DNA from: an uncultured Gammaproteobacteria bacterium
GTDB lineage: Bacteria > Pseudomonadota > Gammaproteobacteria > Arenicellales > JAANXG01
Direction: 5' to 3'
Assembly: GCA_947258975.1 (NCBI GenBank)
Contig: CAMYKK010000009.1
Location: 62,001-126,000 of the forward strand
DNA length: 64,000 nt
A program made the translations under genes and the position numbers. Shown piece by piece: positions 45,810 to 56,790 of this stretch. Within the stretch, counting starts at the first letter, position 1, and every line of letters starts with the position of its first letter. Under the pieces are notes generated by a model. It was not told the origin of the DNA. It made no database searches and was given only the letters and a program-made list of their open reading frames with translations.

Positions 45810-46811
45810 CTATTGGATTTGCGATCTCAGCAGATCGCGCCAATCACGGATGCACTCATGCAGACCGTGACTGCGACCGAGGATCCGCCGTTTCGCGAAA
45901 TCTCGAATCAGTTTCCGCTTAAGTTCGTCACCCAGATACTCCACCGGAGACTTGCCGTCCACGCGAGCGAGCATCAACATCGGCAGTAGCTTTGCGATCC
46001 GTTCGTCAATACTATTCGCACGCGCCGCACCCAAGGTCCGCTGATAAACCTTCCAAGCCTCGTCGGCGAGCGACAAAAACCCGTTGCAGAGCGGCAGCAG
46101 ATGAATCGCCTTCAGCATGAAATGATTGAGGAAGAACGCGACATCGAATGCCGGATCTCCGTACCAGGCGGCTTCGCAATCCAGAATCACTACGCGATGT
46201 GCGCTGACGAGAATATTCTTGGGGCTGAAATCACCGTGCACCAGCGCCACATGGGTCGCCGCAACGCGATCTGCCTCACTCGTTAATGCCTGCCGAAGGG
46301 CTGCATTTCTTTGTGCTGCAGTCAACAGATAGGGGTCGAGCCGCAACGACCAGAATTGATCGGTGGTCTGAAATTTGGCGGCCACCCTCTCGTTGTGCCA
46401 AGATCGCCGGTGCAGCGCTGCCAGAACCGACGCGGCGCGCCGGGCCGTTGCAAGTTTCTGGTGTCCGGAAAGCAGCTGTGTCTTGTAATTGGAATAGTTT
46501 GATCCCAAGTGCTCCATACAAAAATAATTGAGATTGGGATTGTGATGCAGAACCCTGGGCACCGATTCAGGCATGACGCGCGCCATAAAACACAAGCAAT
46601 GGTATTCAGTCTGATTGCGTCTGACATCGGCATGCCAATGGTCCTTGACCCGCAACTTTGGTAACGCGCGCTTCAATACGAACGCCTCGCCGCCTGATTT
46701 GATCAATAGCACATCACTAGACACCCCTCCCGCGAGCGCCTCAACAATGGGATGCTTGTCTTCGATTAGGTTTTGATTGCGCAAATCATCGATAATTATC
46801 GCGTCAAGCAC
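45810..46811 (-). CDS. Aminoglycoside phosphotransferase (APH)-family kinase
   Basis: ALVHGDFSPKNILV (HGDxxxxN) and VVILDCEAAWYGDPAFDVAFF. Confidence 0.9.
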   Translation of the reverse strand: MLDAIIIDDLRNQNLIEDKHPIVEALAGGVSSDVLLIKSGGEAFVLKRALPKLRVKDHWHADVRRNQTEYHCLCFMARVMPESVPRVLHHNPNLNYFCMEHLGSNYSNYKTQLLSGHQKLATARRAASVLAALHRRSWHNERVAAKFQTTDQFWSLRLDPYLLTAAQRNAALRQALTSEADRVAATHVALVHGDFSPKNILVSAHRVVILDCEAAWYGDPAFDVAFFLNHFMLKAIHLLPLCNGFLSLADEAWKVYQRTLGAARANSIDERIAKLLPMLMLARVDGKSPVEYLGDELKRKLIRDFAKRRILGRSHGLHECIRDWRDLLRSQIQ

Positions 46812-47382
46812 GATCGCCGACTCCGCCCGTACTTTCCAACAACGTCTTCAAACGCGACAGCCGCCGGTCACGAACACCGAGCCGCTCTAATTCTTTTACG
46901 GTATTCAAAACATAATCCCTGTTTGCCCCACTCGGTCCGCGGCCGGCACGGACAATCTCTGCCTCATGCTCCACGGACAGGCCGCGGACGTATTGATGAT
47001 GATTTCGGCGCACCACAAATGCCAATGCAATGCGTTTGTATCCGCCCATATGCACATTGATGACCTGTGGCTTGTAGACGCCAGTTGCCAGTTCCCGCTT
47101 CATCAGATAGTCCAGCACCTTCTTTCTGTGCGCACGGTCAACACGAAATCCGCGGCCGATACATGAACCGCCGGCATCGAGGCCAAATACCAGTCCGGGT
47201 CGCTGGCGGGTTCCTCGATGTATCCACGAGCGGACACACAAAGCGCGATGATAGCCATAGATCCGCGCAGGCAATACCTCGCGATGACGAAAACCCGGAT
47301 TCCACAGTAACGATGCGTAGCCAAAAATCCATAAATCTTGCTTGCGCAATTCCGGATGCTTATGGATTAATCTTTCAATCAC
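46804..47382 (-). CDS. Gamma-glutamylcyclotransferase, ChaC-like
   Basis: LWIFGYASLLWNPGFRH; YHRALCVRSWIHRGTRQRPGLVFGLDAGGSCIGRGF. Confidence 0.88.
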   Translation of the reverse strand: MIERLIHKHPELRKQDLWIFGYASLLWNPGFRHREVLPARIYGYHRALCVRSWIHRGTRQRPGLVFGLDAGGSCIGRGFRVDRAHRKKVLDYLMKRELATGVYKPQVINVHMGGYKRIALAFVVRRNHHQYVRGLSVEHEAEIVRAGRGPSGANRDYVLNTVKELERLGVRDRRLSRLKTLLESTGGVGDRA

Positions 47383-47500
47383 TTTATTTCTGCACGCACC
47401 ACTCTACCTCAAATTACACCATTTCCTGTAAATAATGTCGGGCATTTCCTCGGTGCATTGCCATGCAGGGGGGGCACGCCTCGTTGGTGCCGTATGTGCG

Positions 47501-48022
47501 TCAAGCGCCTCTTATTTGATCGGCCCCGATATGAAGCAACTGCGTTAAATTTTCTCCTGACAATTCATAGGCCTGACCAAACCCCGTGACAAATCGTCCC
47601 GAAATAGGCGACAACTGGAACAGGTAGAAATCCGGCAGCGAACGAAGAATGTTTACGACGTTGCCGAAGCGCGCCGACATCGAATCCAGAACCGTTTCGT
47701 AATTAGAATGGTTACGCTGCACCAATTCGACGACGCACTGATAGGATATCCGTTTTCTGGCGAATATCTGTTTTGTGTTTGATTCATCCTCGATCAACAA
47801 AATGGCCGCAACAGGATTTGTTAGCAGCTTAGTGGTGTGTTCGGACAAACCACTAAGATAGATAAAGAAGTTACCGGCCTCATCACCCACAAATGGCGCA
47901 TAACTAATGTTGGGTAAACCATTGTTACCGACAGTGGCAAGCACCAAACTGGAAGTCTTCTCACGAAGTTCATGAAACAGCTTGGCGGTGTTTTCAATCC
48001 GTTCGTGTTCACCTGGCGTCAT
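47501..48022 (-). CDS. HugZ-like / pyridoxamine 5'-phosphate oxidase-family protein
   Basis: SSLVLATVGNNGLPNISYAPFV; FQLSPISGRFVTGFGQAYEL. Confidence 0.85.
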   Translation of the reverse strand: MTPGEHERIENTAKLFHELREKTSSLVLATVGNNGLPNISYAPFVGDEAGNFFIYLSGLSEHTTKLLTNPVAAILLIEDESNTKQIFARKRISYQCVVELVQRNHSNYETVLDSMSARFGNVVNILRSLPDFYLFQLSPISGRFVTGFGQAYELSGENLTQLLHIGADQIRGA

Positions 48023-48323
48023 ATATCACCTGCCCAAAGTCTCTGCGTGACCGTGCGATCAATAACCCGCTGTCAAGGCCCATCTGTGGCATTGCGCACG
48101 CTCATTATCCTCCGTTGATTGTGTGCATCACAGTTCGACCCATGATAACGGAAAGACCGGGTTCGTTATACCCGCCGCTGCCCACACGAATTGGAACCGG
48201 AAGAGATGTGGACTCCCTCTGGTACACCAGGGATATTGCAGTCCATCCCATACCGCAACCGAGCGCGCCCGCCGCCTATTCCGCCACTCGGATGGCGGTG
48301 GAAAATATTTTTATCTCTGAGTT

Positions 48324-48497
48324 GAATGGCACTTACTTAAGCCTTACAGAGGCTAAAAAGTGCTGAATTGAGGGAGAATTTCCGGGACCGTCGCCAGCAA
48401 GGATGCTGGCGCCGAGCCTACCGGGGGGTATTGACGGCGTGTCCCGGGAATTATCACTCGGTGCAGCGTGTCGTGATGCCTTAAGTAAGGGCCATTC
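48324..48497. mobile_element. MITE-like non-autonomous element, 174 bp, flanked by 11-bp direct repeats (48313-48323 and 48498-48508)
   Basis: TIRs GAATGGCACTTACTTAAG (48324-48341) and CTTAAGTAAGGGCCATTC (48480-48497), 17/18 complementary; flanks both ATCTCTGAGTT; no ORF for a transposase. Confidence 0.88.
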
Positions 48498-48583
48498 ATC
48501 TCTGAGTTGATTCCGCGTGTATAGCAGAGATTGAAACTGCGCTATGCCACCGGTTGCGATGGACTAGCCATTGTTCTATCGTG

Positions 48584-48826
48584 TCACTCACCCCATGCCC
48601 GCTTGAGCAGTGCCATCACCTTATCCTTGAGCTGTTTGATAAACGGCCTGCCCAGAAGTGGGATGCTCACGAGAAAGGTCACCTCCCCTAGTATGAGCAG
48701 AAAGGCTGAAACGCCGGCTGCCGTGGATGCCGGCAGACCGATAAAAAAAACAACTGGCGCAAGGCTCCACGGCACCCAACTGAAGAGAAATAACGTCATA
48801 CCTGTATAATACTTCCAGTCCTTCAT
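48584..48826 (-). CDS. Small two-TM membrane protein, unknown function
   Basis: 80 aa with two hydrophobic segments. Confidence 0.6.
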   Translation of the reverse strand: MKDWKYYTGMTLFLFSWVPWSLAPVVFFIGLPASTAAGVSAFLLILGEVTFLVSIPLLGRPFIKQLKDKVMALLKRAWGE

Positions 48827-49000
48827 CGTTCACCGTGCAGCAATCATGGATGTTTCCGCGGCCAACACAAGATGGTATTCGACTGCAGCGGCCATATAGT
48901 TGTATAGCCAACACCTACGCAGCATCCCACGACCGGGCGCGCGCGCAATCCGCTGGTACAAGGTGATAGAGTTTTACACATAAATCAGAAAGAAAAACTC

Positions 49001-49456
49001 ATGATAACATTGAAAATTAACGGCGCCACCTACAAGCTTAATGTTGCTCCTGATACACCGCTGTTGTGGGCGATTCGGGATGCGGCAGGATTGACCGGCA
49101 CAAAATACGGTTGCGGTCGCGCCCTTTGCGGCGCATGCACAGTGTTTGTCGACGGCCAGCCAACGCGGTCCTGTATCATGCCGGTCTCGGCGGTCGCCCG
49201 GCAGCCTATCACCACTATAGAAGGTCTGAACTCAAAGACGGCGCACGCGGTGCAATCAGCGTGGAGGCAGCTTGACGTAGTTCAGTGCGGCTATTGCCAG
49301 TCAGGCCAAATCATGTCTGCAACCGCGCTGTTGAACGACAATCCGGATCCATCCGATGAACACATCGATGCAGCCATGTCCGGAAATATCTGCCGCTGCG
49401 CGACCTATGTGCGGATTCGTGCCGCGATCAAACTGGCCGCAAAGAGTTTGACATGA
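49001..49456 (+). CDS. [2Fe-2S] small subunit of molybdenum hydroxylase (isoquinoline 1-oxidoreductase alpha-like)
   Basis: [58 protein letters not shown]. Confidence 0.93.
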   Translation: MITLKINGATYKLNVAPDTPLLWAIRDAAGLTGTKYGCGRALCGACTVFVDGQPTRSCIMPVSAVARQPITTIEGLNSKTAHAVQSAWRQLDVVQCGYCQSGQIMSATALLNDNPDPSDEHIDAAMSGNICRCATYVRIRAAIKLAAKSLT

Positions 49457-51669
49457 AGAAACAAAGGACTAACCACGAGGCGAAGATTGTCAACGAAAGT
49501 CGTCGCGCTTTTTTAAAATCCGGCGTTGCGACTGGCGCTGGGCTCACTTTGGGAATTTACTTGCCTGCCGTGTTGGCGCGTCCGGTGCTGGCCGGTCCGG
49601 TCAAAACCGGACGTCAAACGGTCACGCAGCCTACCCTCAAACCGAACGCCTTTGTGCACATCGGCACGGATGAAACGGTGACCGTGATCGTGAAACACTT
49701 AGAGATGGGACAGGGGACCTACACTGGCTTGCCGACCCTGGTGGGCGAGGAATTGGACGCGGCGTGGTCACAGATACGCGTTGAAGCGGCGCCTGCCGAT
49801 GCGACACGGTACAACAACCTATTCTGGGGACCGACCCAAGGCACCGGGGGCAGCACCGCAATAGCGAATTCCTACGATCAGATGCGCAAGGCCGGCGCCG
49901 TCGCCCGGGAGATGTTAGTGCAGGCGGCGGCGGAGAAATGGAGCGTGGCCGCGGACGGGATCACCGTCCAAGAGGGCATAGTCCATCACCGGCCGTCACA
50001 ACGAAAGGCTAGTTTCGGAGCACTGGTGGAACTCGCCGCCCAACAGCCGGTGCCGGCGGAGGTGTTCCTGAAGGACCCCCATGAATTCCGGCTCATTGGT
50101 AAGGTTCTCCCGCGTAAAGACAACGCCGACAAGGTAAACGGCCGCGCCATGTACACGCAGGACGTCAAGCTTCGCGGCATGCTCACCGCTTTGGTTGCGC
50201 ACCCACCGCGATTCGGAGCCACACCGAAGCAGTTCGACAGCGCTGCGACGAAAAAGGTCGAGGGAGTGGTTGACGTCGTCGCCATTCCCAATGGTGTCGC
50301 GGTGCTGGCTAAGGATTTCTGGAGCGCTAGCAGGGGCCGGGATGTTCTACAGGTCGATTGGGATGAAACCCAGGCGTTCACACTCGGCTCCGATGAGGTT
50401 ATGACGCGGTACAAAAGCCTAGCTCAGCAGCGGGGACGTGTGGCGAGAAACGTCGGCGACTCGCAGGCGGCGCTGAAAGAATCGGCGCGCGTGGTCGAGG
50501 CCGCCTATGAGTTTCCTTACCTCGCCCACGCGGCGATGGAACCCATGAACTGTGTGATTGTGCTCAACCAGCAAGGTTGTGAAATCTGGAACGGCGAGCA
50601 ATTCCAGACACCGGATCAGATGGCGGTGGCGTCCGTGTTGGGACTGGAATCCGCACAAGTCAAGATCAATATGCTTTATGCCGGGGGTTCTTTCGGACGG
50701 CGCGCCAACCCGCAGTCGGACTACGTGGTGGAGGCGGCACATATTGTCAACGCCATTGGGGGCCGAGCACCGGTCAAGTTGGTATGGACCCGCGAGGACG
50801 ACATGCGCGCGGGATACTACCGGCCTATGTATTATCATCAGTTAAAAGCAGGCATCGATGCCAGTGGCAACCCGATCGCCTGGCAACATCGCATTGTCGG
50901 CCAGTCGATACTGAAAGGAACGAGTTTCGAACAGGCATTGGCGCAGGATGGCATCGATCAGACTTCGGTCGAGGGCGCCGCCAATCTACCGTACGGCATT
51001 CCCAACATCACCGTCGATCTGCACTCGCCGGACATCGGCGTACCGGTGCAATGGTGGCGTTCGGTGGGGTCCACGCATACCGCGTTCGCGGTGGAGACCT
51101 TTATCGATGAGTTGGCGACCACGGTTGGCAGCGACCCGTTCGAGTTGCGCCGGGATCTGTTACGCGAGCACCCGCGGCATCGCGGGGTGTTGGAATTGGC
51201 GGCGCGTAAGGCGGGATGGGGGCGACCGCTGCCGGACGGGCGCGGACGTGGCATAGCAGTCCACGAATCGTTCAACTCCTATGTCGCCCAGGTGGCGGAG
51301 GTCACCGTTGCCGGCGACAGAACATTTACCGTGGACCGCGTGGTGATCGCGGTCGACTGTGGTATCGCTGTGAATCCGGACGTCATCCGCGCACAGATGG
51401 AGGGAGGCATGGGTTTCGGCCTGTCGGCAGCCCTGTCGAGCAAGATCACGCTCGACCAAGGGCGTGTAAAGCAGTCTAATTTCCATGACTACACCGTGCT
51501 GCGGCTGGATCAGATGCCTAAGGTGGAAGTACACATAGTCAAATCGACCACCGCGCCCACCGGGGTGGGAGAACCTGCAACACCGGTCATCGCACCAGCG
51601 GTGGCCAATGCGCTGCATGCCGCCACGGGTCGACGCTTCTACGAGCTGCCGCTGCGGTTTGCGCCATGA
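49453..51669 (+). CDS. Molybdopterin-binding large subunit of xanthine dehydrogenase-family hydroxylase (IorB-like)
   Basis: Tat-like leader [53 protein letters not shown]. Confidence 0.93.
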   Translation: MKKQRTNHEAKIVNESRRAFLKSGVATGAGLTLGIYLPAVLARPVLAGPVKTGRQTVTQPTLKPNAFVHIGTDETVTVIVKHLEMGQGTYTGLPTLVGEELDAAWSQIRVEAAPADATRYNNLFWGPTQGTGGSTAIANSYDQMRKAGAVAREMLVQAAAEKWSVAADGITVQEGIVHHRPSQRKASFGALVELAAQQPVPAEVFLKDPHEFRLIGKVLPRKDNADKVNGRAMYTQDVKLRGMLTALVAHPPRFGATPKQFDSAATKKVEGVVDVVAIPNGVAVLAKDFWSASRGRDVLQVDWDETQAFTLGSDEVMTRYKSLAQQRGRVARNVGDSQAALKESARVVEAAYEFPYLAHAAMEPMNCVIVLNQQGCEIWNGEQFQTPDQMAVASVLGLESAQVKINMLYAGGSFGRRANPQSDYVVEAAHIVNAIGGRAPVKLVWTREDDMRAGYYRPMYYHQLKAGIDASGNPIAWQHRIVGQSILKGTSFEQALAQDGIDQTSVEGAANLPYGIPNITVDLHSPDIGVPVQWWRSVGSTHTAFAVETFIDELATTVGSDPFELRRDLLREHPRHRGVLELAARKAGWGRPLPDGRGRGIAVHESFNSYVAQVAEVTVAGDRTFTVDRVVIAVDCGIAVNPDVIRAQMEGGMGFGLSAALSSKITLDQGRVKQSNFHDYTVLRLDQMPKVEVHIVKSTTAPTGVGEPATPVIAPAVANALHAATGRRFYELPLRFAP

Positions 51670-52643
51670 ACATATTCAGCCCCGACCGTGACGTGCTGCA
51701 AACAGCCACGGCCTGGTTGGCCCAAGGTCATCGCGTCGCCGTTGCGACGGTCGTCAAGACCTGGGGCTCATCCCCACGGCCAGTGGGTTCGCTCATGGTG
51801 GTACGTGGGGACGGCGTGCACTTGGGCTCGGTGTCAGGGGGATGCGTGGAGGATGATCTAATCGCTCGCGTCCGCGATCAACAGCTCGCCGAGCCCGTAG
51901 CTATGGTCGATTATGGTGTCGGCGGTAGTCAAGCAGGCCGCCTGGGACTGCCCTGCGGGGGGCGCCTGGAAGTTCTTGTGGAGCGTATCGACACAGCAGA
52001 CACCCTCCAGCCGTTACTCGCTGCATACGCTAGCGGTGCATTGCTGACCCGGCGCGTCTATTTCCGCACAGGTAAAGTAGCGCTGTTGCCGGCCACCGTC
52101 CGCGACGAATTTGTTTTTACGCAAGAGTATGTGCAAAAAGTGTTTGGACCCGCCTGGCAGCTGCTCGTGATCGGCGCGGGACATCTGTCCAGTTTCGTTG
52201 CGCAAATTGCGCTCACCCTTGACTACCGGGTAACGGTATGTGATCCACGGAAAGAATATACAGAGTCCTGGCGGCTAGACGGTGTGCGCATGACGACAAT
52301 AATGCCCGATGACGCGGTGCGAAAGTTTGTCACCCATGAGCGCAGCGTCGTGCTTACCCTGACCCATGATCCCAAGCTGGACGACATGGCCTTGGTGGCG
52401 GCGCTGGATACTCCGTCTTTGTATGTCGGCGCGTTGGGATCTGCGCGTTCCAATGAAAAACGCCGGCGGCGCTTACTTGATCTGGGGGTCACAGAACCGC
52501 AGCTGCAGCGGCTGCATGGCCCGGTAGGACTTGCCATCGGCAGCCGGACGCCGGCGGAGATCGCGGTTGCAATCATGGCCGAGGTAACGGCAATCCGCCA
52601 TGGAATAACGATTAGCCGCGCGTACTCTGCAGACGCTGCATGA
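51666..52643 (+). CDS. XdhC-family molybdenum hydroxylase maturation protein
   Basis: VKTWGSSPRPVGSLMVV; GSVSGGCVEDDL; LYVGALGSARSNEKRRRRL. Confidence 0.92.
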   Translation: MNIFSPDRDVLQTATAWLAQGHRVAVATVVKTWGSSPRPVGSLMVVRGDGVHLGSVSGGCVEDDLIARVRDQQLAEPVAMVDYGVGGSQAGRLGLPCGGRLEVLVERIDTADTLQPLLAAYASGALLTRRVYFRTGKVALLPATVRDEFVFTQEYVQKVFGPAWQLLVIGAGHLSSFVAQIALTLDYRVTVCDPRKEYTESWRLDGVRMTTIMPDDAVRKFVTHERSVVLTLTHDPKLDDMALVAALDTPSLYVGALGSARSNEKRRRRLLDLGVTEPQLQRLHGPVGLAIGSRTPAEIAVAIMAEVTAIRHGITISRAYSADAA

Positions 52644-53233
52644 CCAGCGGTATTGTTGGGATTCTCTTGGCCGCGGGCGCTGGCTCGCGATTTGGCGGTA
52701 ATAAACTACTCTCTCTACTGGACACCGGCATGGCGGTTGGAGTCGCGTCCGCGCGGCACCTAATCGCCGGCATTCCAGAATGCCTGGCCGTCGTGAAGCC
52801 CGACGACACCGAGCTTCCCCCGTTGCTCGCTGCACAGGGCCTGTCCATCGTGGTCAATCATCACGCCGGCGAAGGCCTCGGCACCAGTCTTGCATGCGGC
52901 GTCGCGGCTGCACCCTTGGCCACCGGCTGGGTTATTGGACTCGCCGACATGCCCCGGATTCAAGCGGCCACTATTGCACTCGTCGCGAACCAGCTGCGCA
53001 ACGGTGCGGCGATCGCCGCACCGGCCTACCGCGGCCGGCGTGGTCACCCGGTCGGATTCAGCGCGCGATTCTTCAACGCGCTCACTCACCTGCACGGTGA
53101 TCGTGGTGCTCGTGATGTACTCGAACGACATGCGAATATCACGGAACTGATCGAGGTCGACGATCGCGGCATACTCGCGGATTTGGATTACCGCAATGCC
53201 AAGCAAGCTCATCACATGCCACGCAATACGTGA
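52640..53233 (+). CDS. MobA/MocA-like nucleotidyltransferase (molybdenum cofactor)
   Basis: GILLAAGAGSRFGGNKLL; GLADMPRIQ; YRGRRGHPVGFSARF. Confidence 0.9.
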   Translation: MTSGIVGILLAAGAGSRFGGNKLLSLLDTGMAVGVASARHLIAGIPECLAVVKPDDTELPPLLAAQGLSIVVNHHAGEGLGTSLACGVAAAPLATGWVIGLADMPRIQAATIALVANQLRNGAAIAAPAYRGRRGHPVGFSARFFNALTHLHGDRGARDVLERHANITELIEVDDRGILADLDYRNAKQAHHMPRNT

Positions 53234-53689
53234 GGCATTGCGGAGAACTTAAGAGCGCCGCCTGGTCGCTCGATTTGGCGGCGGCGGGACCAGAACCGTA
53301 GGGATCTTAGCCCGGGCATTGCACCAACGATCCCCGGGGGCCAGCGAAAAGATCGTGCGGCCGAACGCCGCACCGGAGTGATGACCGAAAAGCTCAGAGT
53401 CTGTGCAGCCGATCCTGCCGCCTTTGCGGTGCAACCTGAGTTTCGCGTGTGTTGCAAGAACGTTTATGAATTCCAGGCTAGGGGACCGTGCACGTAGTGT
53501 GCGCATCCAATCAGTCGGCGAGGATGATAAGTTGATCAATAGTTAAAATGATTTAAATTTCGCGGCAATGCCAAGATTTCATGCGCCGGCCGTTATACTC
53601 TGCACCCTAATGATTCAATTTTCCTGCTAACCGGCAAATTAAATATGTCAATTTTTACGGCGACCTCAGCCAAAAAAGAATCTTCCATG

Positions 53690-54073
53690 GAACAACTCAA
53701 ACGCATACTCTATGTGGACGATGACCCGAGCATTTGTGAACTGGTAGAGCTGGCATTCGAAATATCTGGTGACGTTGAACTGCGCATTTGTCATTCCGGC
53801 AAAGAAGCATTAGCGCAGGTCGAGGAATTCGATGCGCAGTTAGTAGTCATTGATGTCAACATGCCGGACATGGATGGTCCTGAAACCGTGACCTCACTCG
53901 CGCAGCAAGGATTCCGTATACCCGTGGTATTTGCCACTGCCGAAACCAGTCCCGAAATCCATCAACAACTGCGAGGGCTGGGCTCGCTGGACATTCTGAT
54001 CAAACCGTTTGATCCGCTTATGTTGCACCAACGGCTAGGTAATATCTGGAATTCATCCATTGGCATTGAATAA
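53690..54073 (+). CDS. Stand-alone response regulator receiver domain
   Basis: ILYVDDDPSICELV, LVVIDVNMPDMDG, DILIKPFDPL; start taken at internal Met (ORF begins 53645). Confidence 0.9.
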   Translation, partial: EQLKRILYVDDDPSICELVELAFEISGDVELRICHSGKEALAQVEEFDAQLVVIDVNMPDMDGPETVTSLAQQGFRIPVVFATAETSPEIHQQLRGLGSLDILIKPFDPLMLHQRLGNIWNSSIGIE

Positions 54074-54117
54074 CACGCTCTAACCTGCACGTCGCATCGA
54101 GGATCCCGGTTGGCGGG

Positions 54118-56790
54118 TTAATGATATAGCTGCGTATGCGGCAAGTAGATATGAAAACAACTGCCCTGTCCGAGATGACTCTCCAATTCTATGGTTCCGT
54201 GATGTCTCTCGATAACAGTTTTCACGAACGCTAGTCCCAGACCACTTCCATATTCGTGCTGATGTTCTTCTCGTTCAATACGTTTGAACCGTGCGAATAA
54301 CTTTGGGCGGTCGTCTTCCGCAATACCATAGCCGGTATCTTTCACCCAGCAATGCAGCCGCCCGTCAACAAGTTCAATTCCCAACGTGACCTGGGCACTC
54401 TTGGGGCTGTACTTAATCGCATTGGTAAGCAGATTCATGAGCGCTCGTTCCAACAGCGCCGCATCGCCAACCAACACCGCAGCTGATGGTAGTTCCTTTG
54501 TGAGCCGGATCTGTTTGGCCGTGGCCTGTGCCTCGACCGCATCGAATGCGCTTAACGCGGCCTTGACCATATCCACTTCGCCAAACGACGTCGATTCGGC
54601 GCTCTCTGCGCGCGTAAGGTACAAAAAATCGTCCGCGAGCTTTAGCGTGCGACGCGCATTATGCTCTATGTTTTTAATATATTTCGGGTCTTCCAGTTTT
54701 TCGGGTTTGAGTTTGGCTATATCGATTACCGCCAGGATTGATGTGAGCGGTGTACGTAAATCGTGAGACAGAAATGCCATCAACGCTCTGCGGCGGCGTT
54801 CACTTTCTCTCAAAGCAGTGACATCGGCGAGGTTTACGAGCACACCGCTGAGATTATCTTGTTCGTAATCGAATGGCGACACTTGCACCAGCAGATCCTG
54901 CCCCCCCGGCCCCCGGGCTGCAACTTGTACTGTCTCCCCGTCCAAGAGCACGCTCTGCAATACTTGCGGCAGCGTGTCCTCAGAGGTGATTTCCAACCTG
55001 TCGAGCAAATCTGTCAACGATTCTTCAATATCTTCGTCCTGGGCCATGGACATGTAATCCCTGGCGCGTGAATTACTCATCAAAATACGCCCCACCGCGT
55101 CAGACACCACAACGCCATGCGCCAATTGCGCCAACGTGTCAGTAATGAACTGGCGTAACGATCGGAGCCGCTCTGTCGCGGCCTGGACCTGCATGATCCG
55201 CGACTGCACAAATTCAACCGGGCTCCTTGGGGTCTTGGCATCGGGCAACTCGCAGTTTGCCGCCAGCGATGCCAATAAGCGCTGTTCACCAGCCGTGGGC
55301 GGTGATTCGCCGCTCCAGTGTATTCCCAACCTCCAGACCTCCCCTCTGCGGCGCAACGCGGTCCAGATAGCCGGAAGCCGGACGCTCCAGTTTCCGATAC
55401 GAGGCGGTTCCACGAACACTCGCGGCGGTTCGCCCCAACTCGCCTTTACCCGATCAGTCTCATCCATCAGCACACAACCGCCTAGCGGCATGATCTGGCC
55501 GAGAAATTCCACCATGCGGGTAACGTCGGATTGTTCATGGCTCCGGGTGATCGTCCGTTCTTCGTGCAGCCGAATCAGTTCCTGATTTAGATACCGCACT
55601 GTTTGCACCAACCGTCGCCAACTCCATACTAAATAACCAATGGTCACCACTACCCAGGTCTCCACCGGCGGGTACCACAGCTGAAACCCGCGGAGCAAAC
55701 CCACACAAACAACCAGAGTCGCCAACACGACGCCTATCCAAACCGCCAGTGACCATCTGGGCACGCGCGAATACAGCACCACTGGCGTCAACACGAACAA
55801 CACGGTAAGCACCATGCGCCATGGGGTCGCCAACGGAAGAATCGCCAAACCGCGGCGTAGCGTATCGAACTCATTGGCGACGATCTCCACCCCTGGCATT
55901 GGCTGGCGATCGCCGGAGACCGGCGTTGGCAACAGATCGCCCAGACCGGCGGCCGTAGCGCCAACCAACACAAATTTATCTGTAAACAGATCGGCGGACA
56001 CCCGATCACGCAACACATCCACATAAGACACCCTGGGGAAATGTCCCGGCGGACCCGCGTAGGCAATCCAAATCTGATAATCCCTTGTCCACTTATACGG
56101 TGAGGCATTAGCGGATGCCGGGTTTCTCAGCCCAGGCAGGTCGTTCCAGCCACCGGGTACCGCCAGTTCCAGCATCGCCAGGGCGAAGCTCGGCCAATGG
56201 GGATCGCTCAGCCCGGCCCGCAGGTACGCGCTGCGCGTAATCGCATCGAGATCAAGTTGTCGATCCACATGTCCGAGTTTCGCGGCGGCGGAGGACAGCT
56301 CCGGTATCGGGAGAAGCTCAATCAACTGTCCTCCTAAGCGGGTGCGACCATTAACAACCGGGAGAACGACGCGACCGTTATCACTCACTGCCTTGGCAAG
56401 CCGTTGATCATCCCCGGCGGCGCTTGCATCCGGCTCCGCGAACATGACGTCCAATCCTATCACCCGCGGCGACGCGCGGGTCAGCTTCTCCAGCAACTCA
56501 ACATGAGTTGACCGTGGCCAAGGCCATCGGCCCAGTTCATCAAGGCTTTGCTCGTCGATGGCTACGATGACAACGTCACCAGCGGGCGCTCGCTGCCAAT
56601 ACTGGATTTGCAGGTCGTATACGACCTGATCCCACTTCCATAGGTAATCTGAGGTATCCAGCAGCAACGCCAGCGCGACGAGCGCCAGCGACAGGACGAG
56701 TTGTTCGTTGAGCCGCCAGCCCTGGAAAACCTTGGCAATCACAAAGCGATGGCAACGAACGCGAGCCAAATCAGCAACGGTTTCCACCAT
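54118..56790 (-). CDS. CHASE2-domain sensor histidine kinase
   Basis: CHASE2 VIVAIDEQSLDELGRWPWPRSTHVELLEKL; FLSHDLRTPLTSIL; GSGLGLAFVKTVIERHHG. Confidence 0.92.
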   Translation of the reverse strand: MVETVADLARVRCHRFVIAKVFQGWRLNEQLVLSLALVALALLLDTSDYLWKWDQVVYDLQIQYWQRAPAGDVVIVAIDEQSLDELGRWPWPRSTHVELLEKLTRASPRVIGLDVMFAEPDASAAGDDQRLAKAVSDNGRVVLPVVNGRTRLGGQLIELLPIPELSSAAAKLGHVDRQLDLDAITRSAYLRAGLSDPHWPSFALAMLELAVPGGWNDLPGLRNPASANASPYKWTRDYQIWIAYAGPPGHFPRVSYVDVLRDRVSADLFTDKFVLVGATAAGLGDLLPTPVSGDRQPMPGVEIVANEFDTLRRGLAILPLATPWRMVLTVLFVLTPVVLYSRVPRWSLAVWIGVVLATLVVCVGLLRGFQLWYPPVETWVVVTIGYLVWSWRRLVQTVRYLNQELIRLHEERTITRSHEQSDVTRMVEFLGQIMPLGGCVLMDETDRVKASWGEPPRVFVEPPRIGNWSVRLPAIWTALRRRGEVWRLGIHWSGESPPTAGEQRLLASLAANCELPDAKTPRSPVEFVQSRIMQVQAATERLRSLRQFITDTLAQLAHGVVVSDAVGRILMSNSRARDYMSMAQDEDIEESLTDLLDRLEITSEDTLPQVLQSVLLDGETVQVAARGPGGQDLLVQVSPFDYEQDNLSGVLVNLADVTALRESERRRRALMAFLSHDLRTPLTSILAVIDIAKLKPEKLEDPKYIKNIEHNARRTLKLADDFLYLTRAESAESTSFGEVDMVKAALSAFDAVEAQATAKQIRLTKELPSAAVLVGDAALLERALMNLLTNAIKYSPKSAQVTLGIELVDGRLHCWVKDTGYGIAEDDRPKLFARFKRIEREEHQHEYGSGLGLAFVKTVIERHHGTIELESHLGQGSCFHIYLPHTQLYH

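Noticed and set aside
48115-48366. Plus-strand ORF entering the MITE
   Set aside because: Its 3' end lies inside the inserted element and the translation shows no family resemblance; probably not a gene.
53249-53539. 96-aa minus-strand ORF between the MocA-like gene and the receiver
   Set aside because: No recognisable motif, overlapping weak ORFs, unclear RBS; insufficient support.
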